Source: an uncultured Collinsella sp. (GTDB lineage: Bacteria; Actinomycetota; Coriobacteriia; Coriobacteriales; Coriobacteriaceae). From it: a stretch of DNA of 6,725 nt. Position numbers and translations under genes: made by a program. The notes below the pieces were generated by a model. It was given only the letters and a program-made list of their open reading frames with translations, did not search any database and had not been told where the DNA came from. The stretch spans positions 1 to 6,725 of the forward strand of contig USEK01000079.1 in NCBI GenBank assembly GCA_900553705.1, written 5' to 3'. Of the stretch, positions 1 through 5,552 are shown piece by piece; positions within the stretch are counted from its first letter, which is position 1; each line of letters begins with the position of its first letter.

Positions 1-37
1 CTAGTCGTCGGCAGCGTCAGATGTGTATAAGAGACAG
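1..37. other. Nextera/Tn5 library adapter (left end), not genomic
   Basis: Bases 5-37 match the Nextera read-1 transposon adapter exactly as I know it. They end in the 19-base Tn5 mosaic end (19-37), whose reverse complement is CTGTCTCTTATACACATCT. Bases 1-4 (CTAG) match the last four bases of the index-like octamer seen complete at the other end. Genomic sequence starts at 38. On the minus strand the adapter extends the cut adk frame with an artificial tail, CLLYTSDAADD followed by a stop. On the plus strand it gives a spurious MYKRQ start. Nothing here should be annotated as biology. Confidence 0.98.
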
Positions 38-411
38 GACAGACGATCGATAATGACCTCGGGGGCCACATCGACCAGAAGGGCACAGTCGATCTCGCGA
101 CCCATGGCGGAAAGCTCGGAATCGAGCGTCACAGCCTGGGCGGTGTTGCGCGGGAAGCCGTCGAGGATGAAGCCCTGTTGGGCGTCATCGGCGGCAAGGC
201 GCTCCTTAACAAGGTCGATCACGAGCTGGTCGGGAACGAGCTCGCCAGCGTCCATGTACTTCTTAGCCTGAATACCAAGCTCGGTGCCACCCTTGACGGC
301 AGCACGCAGCAGGTCGCCCGTGGAAATATGGGCGACGCCAAACTCGGCGACGAGCTCCTGTGCGACGGTGCCCTTACCGGCACCCGGAGCTCCGAGCAAT
401 ACGAGGTTCAT
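38..411 (-). CDS. adk: Adenylate kinase, 3'-truncated by adapter
   Basis: Adenylate kinase is a cytosolic enzyme that interconverts ATP + AMP and 2 ADP. The 124 complete native codons carry the P-loop GAPGAGKGT (residues 7-15), the AMP-binding STGDLLR region (30-36) and the DGFPR motif (84-88). The native sequence stops near IIDRL, just before the LID domain. The remainder of a protein usually about 210-220 residues is missing because the contig runs into adapter at base 37; this is not a natural truncation. I chose the ATG at 411: it gives the usual MNLVLLG start and has AGGAGG seven bases upstream. A TTG at 417 is in frame but would be one base from the Shine-Dalgarno. The gene follows secY with an 18-base gap, the common secY-adk arrangement. 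Whether the LID is of the zinc-binding type cannot be seen. Confidence 0.96.
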
Positions 412-418
412 GAGCAAT

Positions 419-424
419 CCTCCT
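419..424 (-). promoter_or_regulatory. Ribosome binding site deciding the adk start
   Basis: A perfect AGGAGG on the minus strand lies seven bases before the ATG at 411 and only one base before the alternative TTG at 417, so it selects the ATG. It sits in the 18-base gap after the secY stop. Confidence 0.85.
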
Positions 425-429
425 CTAGC

Positions 430-1716
430 CTATTTAAAGAATCCATCGTAATCATACATCTTGATCTGGCCTTCGAGCTTATCGACCGTGTCGAGCACGA
501 CGCCGACCATGATGAGGATGGACGTGCCGCCAAATGCCTGGATCAGATGGTTACCCGTGAAGGAGAAGATGATCGAAGGCACGATGGCGATGAGCGCCAA
601 AAAGACAGCGCTGGGAAGCGTGATCTTGTTGAGCGCGTTCTTGATGTAGGCCGCGGTAGCCCTACCCGGACGGACGCCCGGAATAAAGCCGCCCTGCTTC
701 TTAAGGTTATCGGCCGTGTCATCGGGGTTGAACACCATGGAGGTGTAGAAGTACGCGAAGAACACGATGAGGACAACGTTAAGCACCCAGTTGAGCCAAC
801 CGGTCGAAAGCGCGGAGGCAACTGCCTGAATCCAGCCGATGCCGGGGAAGAACACGGCAATCTGAGCCGGGAAGTACAGCAGCGCCGAAGCGAAGATGAT
901 CGGCACGACACCCGCGGTGTTGACCTTGATGGGCAAGTAGGTGGTCTGGCCACCCATCATGCGACGGCCCACGACGCGCTTAGCGTAGGAGACCGGGATG
1001 CGGCGCTGGCCGCGCTCAAGGAAAACAATCAGCGGGATAACCAGCAGGATGATGGCGCAGATGATCACCATGGTGATGATGCCACCGGCGTTGCCCTCGG
1101 TGCTGGAGAAGATAGCCTGCGGCAGACCGGCCATGATGTTCGCGAAGATGATCAGCGACATGCCATTGCCGATACCGCGCTGGGTGATGAGCTCACCAAT
1201 CCACATGATCAGCATGGCGCCCGCAGTGAGCGTGCCGACGATCATGAGGTCGAAGATGATCTCGGGAGCGCCGGCGCCATTAAAGCTGATGCCGAAGCTC
1301 TTAAAGAGGAAGAGGTAACCCACGGAGTTGAGGATTGCCAGAGCCAGGGTGAGGTAACGCGAATACTGCGTAATCTTGGTCTGACCGACCTCGCCCTCGC
1401 GGGCAAGCTCATGCAGGGAAGGCACAACGGCCTGGAGCATCTGGAGGATGATCGAGCTGGTGATGTAAGGCATGATGCCCAGCGAAAACACCGACACATA
1501 GCTCAAAGCGCCGCCAGAGAAAAGATTCAGGAGGGCCATAGCACCTGCGGCGACCGAATTGTTATCGGTCGAGAAAAGGCCCAGCATCCCCTGGAAGGGA
1601 ATGCCGGGCACAGGAACGTGCGCACCAATGCGGTACACGACGAGCATAGCTATGGTAAAAAGAATCTTTTCGCGCAATTCTTTGATGCGGAAAGCATTCT
1701 TAAGACCATTTAGCAC
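430..1716 (-). CDS. secY: Preprotein translocase subunit SecY
   Basis: SecY is the channel-forming subunit of the SecYEG translocon in the cytoplasmic membrane. It exports unfolded preproteins with SecA and inserts membrane proteins from ribosomes. The 428-residue length is normal for the family. Visible family features are the start MLNGLKNAFR, RIGAHVPVPG in the first membrane segment and plug region (29-38), SSIILQML (87-94), the TQRGIGNGMSLIIFANI stretch (178-194), and the cytosolic loop with FIPGVRPGRATA (344-355). In that loop R349 corresponds to the conserved arginine of the ribosome/SecA-binding loop. About ten hydrophobic segments are evident. The start is GTG at 1714-1716, inside the last codons of rplO, so the genes overlap by seven bases including the rplO stop. 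A GGAAAGG about ten bases upstream is a modest ribosome site, so translational coupling with rplO is likely. The ATG at 1707-1709 is out of frame. Confidence 0.98.
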   Translation of the reverse strand: MLNGLKNAFRIKELREKILFTIAMLVVYRIGAHVPVPGIPFQGMLGLFSTDNNSVAAGAMALLNLFSGGALSYVSVFSLGIMPYITSSIILQMLQAVVPSLHELAREGEVGQTKITQYSRYLTLALAILNSVGYLFLFKSFGISFNGAGAPEIIFDLMIVGTLTAGAMLIMWIGELITQRGIGNGMSLIIFANIMAGLPQAIFSSTEGNAGGIITMVIICAIILLVIPLIVFLERGQRRIPVSYAKRVVGRRMMGGQTTYLPIKVNTAGVVPIIFASALLYFPAQIAVFFPGIGWIQAVASALSTGWLNWVLNVVLIVFFAYFYTSMVFNPDDTADNLKKQGGFIPGVRPGRATAAYIKNALNKITLPSAVFLALIAIVPSIIFSFTGNHLIQAFGGTSILIMVGVVLDTVDKLEGQIKMYDYDGFFK

Positions 1717-2159
1717 GGCAGCTCGACCTTTCCGCCGGCGGCCTCGATCTTGACCTGCGCAGAAGCGCTGACCTTGTCGACCTTGACCGTGAACTTCTTG
1801 GTGAGCTCACCATTGCCGAGCACCTTGACGGGCTCGAACTCGCTCTTGGTGATGCGAGCGGCCTTAAGAGCGGCACCGTCGATCACAGCGCCGTCCTCGA
1901 ACTTACGCTCGAGACGCTCAACGTTAACAGCGGTGTACTCGATACGACGGGGGTTGCGGAAGCCCGGAAGCTTGGGCAGGCGCATAGCCAGCGGAGTCTG
2001 GCCACCCTCGAAGCCGGCACCCTTGGTGCCACCAGAGCGGGAACCCTGGCCCTTCTGGCCGCGGCCAGAAGTGGTGCCGTGACCCGAAGAATTGCCACGG
2101 CCGACGCGCTTGCGGTTCTTGGTGGAACCGGGCGCGGGAGTAAGATCGTGAAGCTGCAT
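1710..2159 (-). CDS. rplO: 50S ribosomal protein L15 (uL15)
   Basis: L15 is a late-assembling large-subunit protein that binds 23S rRNA. The 149 residues match the usual length. The glycine- and arginine-rich N-terminal extension (about 18-60, with GRGNSSGHGTTSGRGQKG at 20-37) threads into rRNA. The globular C-terminal part (about 70-149) ends in the typical KIEAAGGKVEL. The ATG start at 2159 lies three bases after the rpmD stop, and the GAGGAG ribosome site is formed by the last codons of rpmD. The stop codon lies inside the secY start region. The gene order rpmD-rplO-secY is that of the spc operon. Confidence 0.98.
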   Translation of the reverse strand: MQLHDLTPAPGSTKNRKRVGRGNSSGHGTTSGRGQKGQGSRSGGTKGAGFEGGQTPLAMRLPKLPGFRNPRRIEYTAVNVERLERKFEDGAVIDGAALKAARITKSEFEPVKVLGNGELTKKFTVKVDKVSASAQVKIEAAGGKVELPC

Positions 2160-2162
2160 TTG

Positions 2163-2345
2163 CTACTCCTCTACAATCTCGACAAGGTGCTTGACCTTGA
2201 AGATCATGCCGCGGACGGACTCGTTGTCAGCAATCTCGCGAACCTCGCGGATCCTGTGGAGACCGAGGGCACGGACAGTACGGACCTGGTCCTGCTTGCA
2301 ACCGTTGGTGCTGCGGACCTGCTTGATCTTGATGGTGTCAGCCAT
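2163..2345 (-). CDS. rpmD: 50S ribosomal protein L30 (uL30)
   Basis: L30 is a small 23S rRNA-binding protein of the large subunit. The 60 residues are the normal bacterial length. Family features include IKIKQVRSTNGC (5-16) and the LGLHRIRE segment (28-35), which is highly conserved in bacterial L30. The ATG at 2345 follows the rpsE stop by two bases. The AAGGAG ribosome site is formed by the final codons of rpsE, so L30 is probably translationally coupled to S5. Confidence 0.97.
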   Translation of the reverse strand: MADTIKIKQVRSTNGCKQDQVRTVRALGLHRIREVREIADNESVRGMIFKVKHLVEIVEE

Positions 2346-2347
2346 GC

Positions 2348-2872
2348 TTAGTTCTCCTTACCGACGAACATCTCGGAGACCGTCAGGCCACGGCGAGCCG
2401 CGACGTCCTCAGGGCTGGAGAGCTCCTTGAGGCCCTCGACGGCAGCCTTGATGATGTTAAGGCCGTTGTCGGTACCGAGGGACTTGGACAGGACGTTCTT
2501 GATGCCAGCAAGCTCGAAGAGGGGACGCACAGCGCCGCCGGCGATAACGCCGGTACCCTCGACAGCGGGCTTGATGATGATGCGGCCGGCACCAAAGTGA
2601 CCGAGAACCTCGTGCGGGATGGTGCCCTGATCGGTCACCGGCACGTGGAACATGTTCTTCTTGGCATCGAGAGACGCCTTGGAGATGGCCAGGGGCACCT
2701 CAGCGGACTTGCCCATGCCAACGCCGACGTTGCCCTTGCCGTCGCCAACGACGACGAGAGCGACGAGGCTCATGCGACGACCACCCTTGACGGTCTTCGA
2801 CACGCGGTTGATGTAAACGACGCGCTCCTCGAACTCGGAGGCCTCGCGCTGCTGCTTCTGATTACGAGCCAT
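2348..2872 (-). CDS. rpsE: 30S ribosomal protein S5 (uS5)
   Basis: S5 is a small-subunit protein near the decoding region that affects translational fidelity. The N-terminal S5 domain (about 15-80) contains the loop KTVKGGRR (26-33), where spectinomycin-resistance changes are known in other bacteria. No unusual residue is obvious in that loop here. The C-terminal domain (about 90-160) carries GAGRIIIKPAVEGTGVIAGG (94-113). The 174-residue length is normal. The ATG at 2872 is preceded by GGAGG about ten bases away. The ribosome site AGGAGG overlaps the rplR stop codon TAG, so the two genes are closely linked. Confidence 0.98.
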   Translation of the reverse strand: MARNQKQQREASEFEERVVYINRVSKTVKGGRRMSLVALVVVGDGKGNVGVGMGKSAEVPLAISKASLDAKKNMFHVPVTDQGTIPHEVLGHFGAGRIIIKPAVEGTGVIAGGAVRPLFELAGIKNVLSKSLGTDNGLNIIKAAVEGLKELSSPEDVAARRGLTVSEMFVGKEN

Positions 2873-2886
2873 GTGCTACATACCTC

Positions 2887-3255
2887 CTAGAACTCGAGAC
2901 CGGCGGCACGAGCACCGTCGGCGAGGGCCTTGACGCGGCCATGGTAGATACGGCCACCGCGATCGAAGGCGACCTTGGTGATGCCGGCCTCGATGGCGCG
3001 CTTGCCAACGAGCTGACCGACCTTCTCCGCAGCCTCCTTGTTCGAGGTGTGGGTGCCCTTGAACTCGGCCTCGAGGGTCGAGGCAGAGACGAGCGTCAGG
3101 CTGGAGCCCTTGCTGTCGTCGATGATCTGGGCATAGATGTTGGCGTTAGTACGGGTCACGCGAAGACGCGGACGCTCGGAAGTACCCGAGACCTTGCCGC
3201 GAACACGACGCTGACGACGCTTGAGGCCTTCCAGCTTCGCCTTATGCTTGTTCAT
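2887..3255 (-). CDS. rplR: 50S ribosomal protein L18 (uL18)
   Basis: L18 binds 5S rRNA and, with L5, anchors it in the central protuberance of the 50S subunit. Of the 122 residues, the first 30 or so are strongly basic (RRQRRVRGK at 13-21). Then come SERPRLRVTRTNANIYAQII (26-45), the conserved core, and the typical ending AFDRGGRIYHGRVKALADGA (96-115). Length is normal. The ATG at 3255 has AGGAG seven bases upstream. The 75-base gap after rplF holds a stem-loop. Confidence 0.98.
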   Translation of the reverse strand: MNKHKAKLEGLKRRQRRVRGKVSGTSERPRLRVTRTNANIYAQIIDDSKGSSLTLVSASTLEAEFKGTHTSNKEAAEKVGQLVGKRAIEAGITKVAFDRGGRIYHGRVKALADGARAAGLEF

Positions 3256-3283
3256 ACGTAAACTCCTAAAAAGGTTGATCTTG

Positions 3284-3305
3284 CCAGCACCTGACGGGGT
3301 GCTGG
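3284..3305 (-). repeat. Stem-loop in the rplF-rplR gap
   Basis: An uninterrupted 8-bp stem (3284-3291 with 3298-3305) closes a 6-base loop. In the mRNA it reads CCAGCACC, loop, GGUGCUGG. It lies 25 bases after the rplF stop and 28 bases before the rplR start. A run of five U follows only about 11 bases later, next to the rplR ribosome site, so this is not a standard rho-independent terminator. It may be a processing or stability element, or may tune rplR expression. The structure is seen in the sequence; the role is inferred. Confidence 0.6.
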
Positions 3306-3330
3306 TCTTATGCGAGTGAGTCGGTTACGA

Positions 3331-3867
3331 CTACTTGGCGGCCTTACCCAGCTTGCGGCGGATGTGCTCGCCAACGTAGTGGATACCCTTGCCCTTGTAA
3401 GGCTCGGGAGGACGATGGCCGCGGATCTCAGCGGCGATCTGACCGACCTGCTGCTTGTTGATACCCTTGACGTTCACGTGGGTGTTGTCGGGAACCTCGA
3501 AGGTGATGCCCTCGGGAGCCTCGACGATCACGGGGTGCGAGAAGCCCAGGGAGAACTCGAGGTTCTTGCCCTTCTGCTGCACGCGGTAACCGACGCCGGC
3601 GAGCTCGAGCTTCTTCTCGAAGCCCTCGGAAACGCCAACAACCATGTTGTGGATGAGGGCGCGGGTGAGGCCGTGGCGGGCACGGGTCTCACGCTCGTCG
3701 TCGGGACGGGAAACGGTGAGGACGTTGTCCTCGACGTTGATAGCGAGCTTCTCAAAGACATCGAGCTCGAGCTGGCCCTTGGGGCCCTTGACGACAACGT
3801 TGTTGCCGTTGACTGCCACTTCGACTCCGGCGGGAATCTGGACAGGCTTATTACCGATACGAGACAC
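3331..3867 (-). CDS. rplF: 50S ribosomal protein L6 (uL6)
   Basis: L6 is a large-subunit protein near the sarcin-ricin loop and the factor-binding site. The 178 residues form the usual two repeated alpha/beta domains (about 1-80 and 85-170). The C-terminal family signature PEPYKGKGI is at 154-162, followed by HYVGEHIRRK (163-172). The start is GTG at 3865-3867: MSRIGNKPVQIPAGV is the canonical N-terminus and AGGAG lies six bases upstream, with no better in-frame ATG. It follows rpsH with a 33-base gap. Confidence 0.98.
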   Translation of the reverse strand: MSRIGNKPVQIPAGVEVAVNGNNVVVKGPKGQLELDVFEKLAINVEDNVLTVSRPDDERETRARHGLTRALIHNMVVGVSEGFEKKLELAGVGYRVQQKGKNLEFSLGFSHPVIVEAPEGITFEVPDNTHVNVKGINKQQVGQIAAEIRGHRPPEPYKGKGIHYVGEHIRRKLGKAAK

Positions 3868-3900
3868 GGTGATCTCCTTTCCTTCTACCTACCGAGCGAA

Positions 3901-4299
3901 TTACCAGACGTAAGCGATGATCTCGCCGCCGACGTTGTGCTTGCGAGCATCGCGGTCGGTCATGACGCCATGGCTGGTGGAAATAATGGCGGTACCAAGG
4001 CCACCGCGAACGCGGGGCATGTCGGCAACGCCGGTGTACTTACGCAGGCCCGGCTTGGAAATGCGGCGGATGCCGTTGATGACCTTAGCCTTCTTGGGAC
4101 CATACTTAAGCGTGATGTGCAGAGTCTTCTGGGGAACGGTGTCCTCGACATCGTAGCCCTCGATGTAGCCCTCCTCGTGCAGAACACGAGCGATCTCGAC
4201 GAGCTTCTTGCTGCTCGGCATGGAGACCGTGGCCTTGTTCACAGAGTTAGCGTTACGGATGCGCGTAAGCATATCTGCGATCGGGTCTGTAAGGTTCAT
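3901..4299 (-). CDS. rpsH: 30S ribosomal protein S8 (uS8)
   Basis: S8 is a primary 16S rRNA-binding protein of the small subunit. In Escherichia coli it also represses its own spc operon by binding mRNA near the rplE start. The 132 residues begin with MNLTDPIADMLTRIRNA. They end with the RNA-binding signature around GTAIISTSHGVMTDRDAR (102-119) and GGEIIAYVW. The ATG at 4299 has GGAG seven bases upstream. The 119-base gap between rpsN and this gene is the longest within the ribosomal block and contains a hairpin. Confidence 0.98.
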   Translation of the reverse strand: MNLTDPIADMLTRIRNANSVNKATVSMPSSKKLVEIARVLHEEGYIEGYDVEDTVPQKTLHITLKYGPKKAKVINGIRRISKPGLRKYTGVADMPRVRGGLGTAIISTSHGVMTDRDARKHNVGGEIIAYVW

Positions 4300-4341
4300 A
4301 CAGATTCTCCTTCGTTCTTGATGAACACGTGCTCTTGGTTC

Positions 4342-4362
4342 TTCGCCGCCCTTAACGGCAAA
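4342..4362 (-). repeat. Stem-loop in the rpsN-rpsH gap
   Basis: A 7-bp stem (4342-4348 with 4356-4362, one G-U pair in the minus-strand RNA) closes a 7-base loop in the mRNA leader of rpsH, about 43 bases upstream of its start. No U-tract follows, so it is not a terminator. It may be a regulatory or processing hairpin. The fold was read by eye and no energy was computed. Confidence 0.4.
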
Positions 4363-4418
4363 GCCTAACTAGCGCGTTTTCCCTGTTCCAAACGGATGCT
4401 TGAAACGCTGGTAGTGAC

Positions 4419-4604
4419 TTACCAGCTGGCCTTCTTAACGCCGGGAAGCTCGCCCTTGAGTGCAAGCTCGCGGAAGCAGACACGGCACAGGCCGAACTTG
4501 CGGTACACAGAGTGCGGACGGCCGCAGCGCTGGCAGCGCGTGTACTCACGAGTAGAGAACTTCTGCTTGCGATTGCACTTGACGATCATCGATGTCTTAG
4601 CCAC
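4419..4604 (-). CDS. rpsN: 30S ribosomal protein S14 type Z (uS14, zinc-binding)
   Basis: This is the short, zinc-dependent form of S14, which binds 16S rRNA in the small-subunit head. The 61 residues have two CxxC pairs, C24-C27 and C40-C43, which form the zinc site. That separates it from the roughly 100-residue zinc-free form. The start is GTG at 4602-4604: it gives the canonical MAKTSMIVK and has AGGAGG six bases upstream. An in-frame ATG at codon 6 would remove conserved residues. Zinc dependence is known for this type in other bacteria; no alternative zinc-free copy is visible here. Confidence 0.97.
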   Translation of the reverse strand: MAKTSMIVKCNRKQKFSTREYTRCQRCGRPHSVYRKFGLCRVCFRELALKGELPGVKKASW

Positions 4605-4638
4605 TTATATCCTCCTCACATAGAGTATTGTTCGCCCC

Positions 4639-4668
4639 AAGCGCCGCCCCCTTGTGGGAACGGCGCTT
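4639..4668 (-). repeat. Stem-loop in the rplE-rpsN gap
   Basis: A perfect G+C-rich 8-bp inverted repeat, AAGCGCCG with CGGCGCTT (4639-4646 and 4661-4668), has a further possible C-G stack inside across a two-base bulge. It lies 15 bases after the rplE stop and about 35 bases before the rpsN GTG. The 3' side is followed by G residues rather than U, so it should not terminate transcription alone. It may be a processing, stability or protein-binding hairpin. Confidence 0.6.
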
Positions 4669-4683
4669 ATAGGGCAGGTGAAC

Positions 4684-5241
4684 CTATTTCTTGAACGGGA
4701 AACCGAAGGCGTCCAGAAGGGCCTTGGCCTCCTCATCGGTGTTGGCGGTGGTCACGAAAGTGATGTCCATACCGCGCTGGTGATCGACGGAGTCAAAGTC
4801 GATCTCGGGGAAGATGAGCTGCTCGGTGACGCCCATGGAGAAGTTACCACGGCCGTCGAAGCTCTTGGCGGAGATGCCGCGGAAGTCGCGGATACGGGGG
4901 ATCGCGACGGAGGTCAGACGATCGAAGAACTCCCACATACGGTCGCCACGCAGGGTAACCTTGCAGCCGATCGGCATACCAGCGCGCAGGCGGAAGGTAG
5001 CGATGGACTTGCGGGCACGGGTGATCATCGGCTGCTGGCCGGTGATGGCGCGCAGGTCGCGCACGGCACCGTCGATGGCCTTGGAATCGGTAGCGGCCTC
5101 GCCGACACCCATGTTCACGACGATCTTCTCAAACTTGGGGATCATCATGACGTTCTCGTACTGGAACTTGTCCTGAAGCTGCTGCTTGACCTCGTTGTTG
5201 TACTTGGTCTTCAGACGCGGCACATACTTCTCTTCTGCCAT
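4684..5241 (-). CDS. rplE: 50S ribosomal protein L5 (uL5)
   Basis: L5 binds 5S rRNA and contacts P-site tRNA and the 30S head through the central protuberance. The 185 residues are normal in length. Features are the N-terminal KIVVNMGVGEAA (39-50), ITRARKSIATFRLRAGMPIG (73-92) followed by CKVTLRG (93-99), and the C-terminal region with GMDITFVTTANTDEEAKALL (157-176). The ATG at 5241 has GGAG six bases upstream. Downstream gene order (rpsN, rpsH, rplF and so on) is that of the spc operon. Upstream is odd: rplX and rplN, which normally come directly before, are missing. No L24-like C-terminus can be read in any minus-strand frame before the start. Confidence 0.98.
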   Translation of the reverse strand: MAEEKYVPRLKTKYNNEVKQQLQDKFQYENVMMIPKFEKIVVNMGVGEAATDSKAIDGAVRDLRAITGQQPMITRARKSIATFRLRAGMPIGCKVTLRGDRMWEFFDRLTSVAIPRIRDFRGISAKSFDGRGNFSMGVTEQLIFPEIDFDSVDHQRGMDITFVTTANTDEEAKALLDAFGFPFKK

Positions 5242-5266
5242 TGTTCACTCCTTCTTGGGGTTTTAA

Positions 5267-5301
5267 GCACGGGGCGTGGCCACGATGGGTTGTCCTCGTG
5301 C
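5267..5301 (-). promoter_or_regulatory. Possible leader hairpin before rplE
   Basis: GCACG at 5267-5271 pairs with CGTGC at 5297-5301. Two more G-C pairs follow inside, past one mismatch in the minus-strand RNA. The 19-base loop contains the self-complementary CGTGGCCACG (5275-5284). The structure ends about 11 bases before the rplE Shine-Dalgarno and lacks a following U-run. By analogy with S8 control at rplE in Escherichia coli, a ribosomal-protein binding site could lie here, but I cannot recognise a specific S8 motif. Confidence 0.3.
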
Positions 5302-5378
5302 CTCCTGGCTGCATCCGCGCCGCTCATGGCATTTCGCGGTTTGGACTCGACGCAGCAGGAGCCGACAAAACAATCGGT

Positions 5379-5407
5379 ACTATACGCGCATCGGGAGCGT
5401 ATTTCCA
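5379..5407 (-). promoter_or_regulatory. Candidate sigma-70-type promoter reading toward rplE
   Basis: On the minus strand, TGGAAA (5402-5407) and TATAGT (5379-5384) are spaced by 17 bases. That is 4 of 6 and 5 of 6 matches to the housekeeping consensus. A start near 5372 would give an rplE leader of about 130 bases. The location between a possible terminator and the ribosomal genes fits, but the -35 box is weak and such matches can arise by chance. Confidence 0.35.
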
Positions 5408-5458
5408 GAAAAACCTCGTCTGCCTGCACAACTCCACAACTCCCCCGCACAAATGGGT

Positions 5459-5545
5459 CCCAAAAAGCAGTTGCGGTGAAATAGGGACTGTTTGGCGGCC
5501 TAACAGGCTTAAACAATCCTTATTTCACCGCAACTGCTTGTTGGG
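5459..5545 (-). terminator. Long palindrome after xdhC, probable terminator and possible dispersed repeat
   Basis: A perfect 19-bp inverted repeat (5465-5483 with 5521-5539) contains AGTTGCGGTGAAATA and its complement. Outward it extends with a few mismatches to 5459/5545. Inward, most bases pair up to 5493/5511, and a small inner GCC/GGC pairing is possible. The palindrome begins seven bases after the xdhC stop. In the xdhC transcript the 3' arm ends CUGCUUUUUGGG, so a hairpin followed by a U-tract fits rho-independent termination. The long, imperfectly symmetrical arms exceed what a terminator needs and resemble palindromic intergenic repeats. No target-site duplication is obvious at its edges. 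Confidence 0.6.
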
Positions 5546-5552
5546 GATGCGA

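Larger units (their letters stand above)
5242..5552 (-). other. 311-base gene-free stretch between xdhC and rplE
   Basis: I see no supportable gene here. From right to left it holds the palindrome after xdhC (5459-5545), a candidate promoter (5379-5407), a leader hairpin (5267-5301), and the rplE ribosome site (GGAG at 5248-5251). Minus-strand frames of up to about 100 codons cross it, but they have no good ribosome site or family resemblance. None reads as the end of L24 (rplX). Confidence 0.75.

Noticed and set aside
417..417. TTG at 415-417 as the adk start
   Set aside because: It leaves one base between AGGAGG and the start and adds two residues to the canonical MNLVLLG N-terminus. The ATG at 411 has ideal spacing.
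178..1713. Plus-strand open frame of 511 codons opposite secY and adk
   Set aside because: It is a mirror of the well-identified secY frame. The D/H/R/E-rich composition is typical of antisense reading of a G+C-rich gene, and it has no family resemblance or sensible ribosome site.
2383..2595. Short out-of-frame minus-strand frames inside rpsE and other ribosomal genes
   Set aside because: They are serine-, arginine- and proline-rich shadow frames of conserved genes with no independent support.
3310..4368. Plus-strand open frame of 352 codons opposite rplF and rpsH
   Set aside because: It spans two clear minus-strand ribosomal genes and the gap between them. It is explained by codon bias of those genes and resembles no known protein.
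5211..5516. Minus-strand 101-codon frame overlapping the rplE start, considered as a remnant of rplX or a leader peptide
   Set aside because: It does not read like L24, has no good ribosome site, crosses the palindrome and overlaps rplE out of frame.
5459..5545. Palindrome considered as a CRISPR repeat or an att site
   Set aside because: There is only one copy in the window, with no spacer periodicity, no cas genes and no integrase.
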